A program made the translations under genes and the position numbers. From Actinomycetota bacterium (lineage in GTDB: Bacteria; Actinomycetota; Rubrobacteria; Rubrobacterales; Rubrobacteraceae), in NCBI GenBank assembly GCA_020200675.1, contig JAIVIG010000111.1:1-23117 (forward strand): 23,117 bases of DNA, read 5' to 3'. Below, piece after piece: positions 21,168 through 23,117 of the stretch (positions within the stretch are counted from its first letter, which is position 1; each line of letters opens with the position of its first letter). A model generated the notes under the pieces. It had not been told where the DNA came from. It ran no database searches and saw nothing but the letters and a program-made list of their open reading frames with translations.

Positions 21168-21212
21168 CGTTTTCCAGATGAATTGACATTGCTGCGGAGG
21201 AGTTGAAAGCGC

Positions 21213-21566
21213 ATGAGCAGAGGGAGAAGACGGAGGAGGGGACCTGGCAGCGCAAGGGGCGCGAACCGCGGTGGACCGAGACGCAGAATCATCATAACCT
21301 CGGTCGACCCCACCGGACAGGTCAATAGTTCCAGACCCACCATCCGGGCCTACGTGGAGGACAGGTACGGCAGCCTCCTGTCCAGGCACGACATAGACGT
21401 GTACCTCGACGGGCAGGCGATGAGGTTCAGCTATGGGAGGTCCAGCGGCAGACTGACATGTCCCCCCACCGGGAGTCTTTCCTCCGGCACTCACACGGTC
21501 GAGATAGAGGCCAGCACCGATGACGGAGTGGGCAGGAAGAGATGGACCTTCAACGTAAAGAAATAA
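21213..21566 (+). CDS. Arg-rich Ig-like domain protein, copy 1
   Basis: The product has 117 residues. The N-terminus is strongly basic and disordered (SRGRRRRRGPGS, ending GGPRRR), and no signal peptide is seen. It is followed by a beta-sandwich-like domain of about 88 residues (IIITSVDPTGQVNSSRPTIR, AYVEDRYGSLLSRHDIDVYL, SSGTHTVEIEAS, RKRWTFNVKK) with the spacing of bacterial Ig-like/cadherin-like modules. Such domains are usually extracellular, so the basic cytoplasm-style N-terminus is odd; it could bind nucleic acid or the acidic array proteins. ATG 21213 has GGAGGAG 10 nt upstream. A paralogue with the same upstream sequence lies 566 bp downstream, so this is a tandem duplication. Confidence 0.7.
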   Translation: MSRGRRRRRGPGSARGANRGGPRRRIIITSVDPTGQVNSSRPTIRAYVEDRYGSLLSRHDIDVYLDGQAMRFSYGRSSGRLTCPPTGSLSSGTHTVEIEASTDDGVGRKRWTFNVKK

Positions 21567-21612
21567 TGGGCAGGGAAGGTAGGCTGGTTCGGGCGCGAGC
21601 CGTGCCGGGTAT

Positions 21613-21656
21613 CTGGTTCGCATTCCTGGCTTCTCTTCGCTCCTCGAGGAAACCAG
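21613..21656 (+). terminator. Possible weak terminator between the Ig-like copies
   Basis: CTGGTT (21613-21618) pairs with AACCAG (21651-21656), with an alternative stem CCTGG/CCAGG (21625-21629 with 21653-21657) and the palindrome TCCTCGAGGA (21641-21650) in the loop. T-rich sequence follows at about 21674-21690. Confidence 0.35.
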
Positions 21657-21778
21657 GCCACTCTTGCTTCGCCTTTTCGTTTGCGTTTTCGTGATGGCTC
21701 TCGGAGAGGAGCGGTAGAGCTGACCACTGGCCAGCTCCGGCTACATTGACAACATCGCTGCGGAGGAGGTGAAAGCGC

Positions 21779-22141
21779 GTGAGCAGACGGAGAAGACGGA
21801 GGAGGGGACCTGGCAGCAGAAGGCCCGGGGGCCGCGGTGGTTCGAGGCGCACGATCCTCATAACCTCGGTGGGCCCCACCGGAGTCGTCAATAGTTCCAG
21901 CCCCACCATCCGGGCCATCGTGGAGGACAGGTACGGCAGCCTGCTGTCCAGGCACGACATAGACGTGTACCTCGACGGGCAGGCGATGAGGTTCGACTAT
22001 GGGCGGTCCAGCGGCCGCCTGACATGCTCTACCGGGAGCCTTTCCTCCGGCACTCACGCGGTCGAGATAGAGGCCTACATCGAGTCCAATTACGGATCGA
22101 GGACAGGCAGGAAGAGATGGGCCTTCAACGTAAGGAAATAA
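21779..22141 (+). CDS. Arg-rich Ig-like domain protein, copy 2
   Basis: The product has 120 residues and is closely similar to the copy at 21213: the same basic start (SRRRRRRRGPGS), then ILITSVGPTGVVNSSSPTIR, AIVEDRYGSLLSRHDIDVYL, SSGTHAVEIEAY and RKRWAFNVRK. Differences are a longer loop near the C-terminus (ESNYGSRTG) and loss of a PP pair. The upstream stretch GCTGCGGAGGAG-tGAAAGCGC is conserved with copy 1, but the start codon is GTG instead of ATG. Both copies are intact and show mostly conservative changes, suggesting that the duplication is maintained. As with copy 1, the function is unknown. Confidence 0.7.
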   Translation: MSRRRRRRRGPGSRRPGGRGGSRRTILITSVGPTGVVNSSSPTIRAIVEDRYGSLLSRHDIDVYLDGQAMRFDYGRSSGRLTCSTGSLSSGTHAVEIEAYIESNYGSRTGRKRWAFNVRK

Positions 22142-22182
22142 TGGGCAGGTCAGGGGCTTTTCACCCACTGCGTCATCAGGGC

Positions 22183-22251
22183 CGGCTACGGATCGCCAGC
22201 AAGATGGTAGTCGAAGGGAAGGAGTGGAAGTTCAGATGTAGAGATAGCTAG
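22183..22251 (+). pseudogene. Short remnant resembling the C-terminal core of the gene at 18092
   Basis: The frame reads RLRIASKMVVEG and stops at 22251. RLRIASEMV is found in the same order in the protein at 18092-18442, and the DNA around it is nearly identical over about 28 bases (gatcgccagc-agatggt). It lies at the same relative place, just before a phasin-like paralogue, so the array unit may once have been duplicated and then lost. Confidence 0.35.
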
Positions 22252-22308
22252 GTAGTCCGAGACGAGCGATCGGCAAGCAAGAGTAGCCCAGGAAAGGAAG
22301 GTAAGGAA

Positions 22309-23117
22309 GTGAGCGAAGCACAGAACCTGCAGCAGCAGATCGAGGAGCAGACCATGCCAGCTGGAGAGCCTGGCCGAGCAGTCCTCGCCGGACGCGCAGG
22401 CCCAGCTCCAGGAGATGGCTGACTCCTACTCGGAGATCGAGGGCACCCTCGACCAGGCGGCCCAGGACCAGGGGCTCGAAGACGTGGTGGACGAGGCGGC
22501 GCAGGGCACCGCCGCGGGAGGAGCGGCCCAGCAGGCCCAGGAGGCCCTCGGGGGCGCGGCTCAGCAGGCCCAGGACGCCGCGAGCGGGGCCGCCCAGCAG
22601 GCGCAGGACACCGCCGGACAAGCGGCGGGACAGGCCCAGCAGGCCGCCGGTCAGGCGACCGACCAGGCCGGGCAGGCCGTGCAAGGGGTGCAGGACACCG
22701 CCGGGCAAGCGACGGGGCAGGCCCAGCAGGCCGCCGGTCAGGTGACCGACCAGACCGGGCAGGCCGTGCAAGGGGTGCAGGACACCGCCGGTCAGGTGAC
22801 CGACCAGGCGCAAGGGCTCGTAGGCGGGCTCACCGGCGGCGGTCAGCAGCAGGGCGGCGGCCAGCAGGGAGGCGGAGGTCCTCTGGGCGGAGTCACCGAT
22901 CAGGTCGGGCAGGCCGCGCAAGGCGTGCAGGACACGGCCGGACAGGCGGCGGGGCAGCCTCAGCAGACGGCTGGTCAGGTGACCGATCAGGCCGGTCAGG
23001 CGGCCCAGCAGGCGCAGGACACCGCCGGTCAGGCGGCCCAGCAAGGGCAGCAAGCAGCGGGACAGGCGGCCCAGCAGGGGCAGCAGGCGGCGGGCCAGGC
23101 GGCCCAGCAGGCCGGAG
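22309..23117 (+). pseudogene. Fourth phasin/LEA-like paralogue, frameshifted by deletion and cut by the window end
   Basis: GTG 22309 starts a frame reading SEAQNLQQQIEEQT, matching the N-terminus of the proteins at 18439 and 20022. At about 22354 the similarity jumps to another frame at 22358 (QLESLAEQSSPDAQAQLQEM, ADSYSEIEGTLDQAAQDQGL), which then stays open to the window end through Gln/Ala/Gly repeats (AQDTAGQAAGQ type) and a GGGGPLGGVTDQVGQ block. About 23 codons found in the paralogues between these points (the QNFxGxSxG segment) are missing, and the original frame meets a stop about 70 bases on. By analogy the intact gene would end in an E3-binding-like domain beyond the window. Real decay or an assembly error are both possible. 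Confidence 0.65.

Noticed and set aside
20100..21623. 507-residue frame on the minus strand
   Set aside because: It runs antisense through three good plus-strand genes and a terminator, and is Leu/Arg-rich shadow sequence. The similar frames at 16831-18132 and 22232-23053 were rejected for the same reason.

Overview
The window looks like chromosomal DNA of a high-GC actinobacterium, most likely a Rubrobacter relative (Rubrobacteria). This is inferred from the GC-rich third codon positions, the frequent GTG and TTG starts, two class E sortases, a PspA operon, and several genes whose -10 box lies only 5-9 nt before the start codon (leaderless transcripts). No rRNA, tRNA, CRISPR array or complete insertion sequence was seen.

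Positions 1-14629 hold mostly housekeeping and envelope genes in short units on both strands. In order they are: a NarL/LuxR response regulator; an acidic membrane-anchored protein on the minus strand; a small XRE regulator divergent from clpP across a palindromic promoter; a small unknown protein; an exported RTX-like mini-protein; the NAD-dependent DNA ligase ligA; two proteins with degenerate GGDEF-like domains flanking a PRC-barrel protein; a translationally coupled operon of PspA, a two-TM coiled-coil protein and a J-domain protein; a broken F420-type LLM oxidoreductase; two class E sortases; and a tyrosine recombinase that has lost several catalytic residues.

Positions 14763-23117 are an accessory-looking, one-directional array of low-complexity genes and the most interesting part of the window. 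A sigma-B-like promoter precedes a 617-residue protein with a conserved N-terminal domain and a long run of 11- and 7-residue helical repeats. It is followed by a helical protein with four peripheral-subunit-binding (E3-binding-like) domains, a small conserved partner, two phasin-like/LEA-like Gln-Ala-Gly repeat proteins (one ending in another E3-binding-like domain), a CsbD-like stress protein, a strong terminator, a tandem pair of Arg-rich Ig-like proteins, and a broken fourth paralogue running off the end. The combination suggests a desiccation/stress or granule-surface system in which amphipathic-repeat proteins carry protein-docking modules. That function is inference.

Three genes appear to have lost internal blocks relative to their families: ligA (about 51 codons, in frame), the LLM oxidoreductase (about 20 codons, with frameshift) and the last paralogue (about 23 codons, with frameshift). 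These are either real decay or assembly errors, and raw reads would decide.
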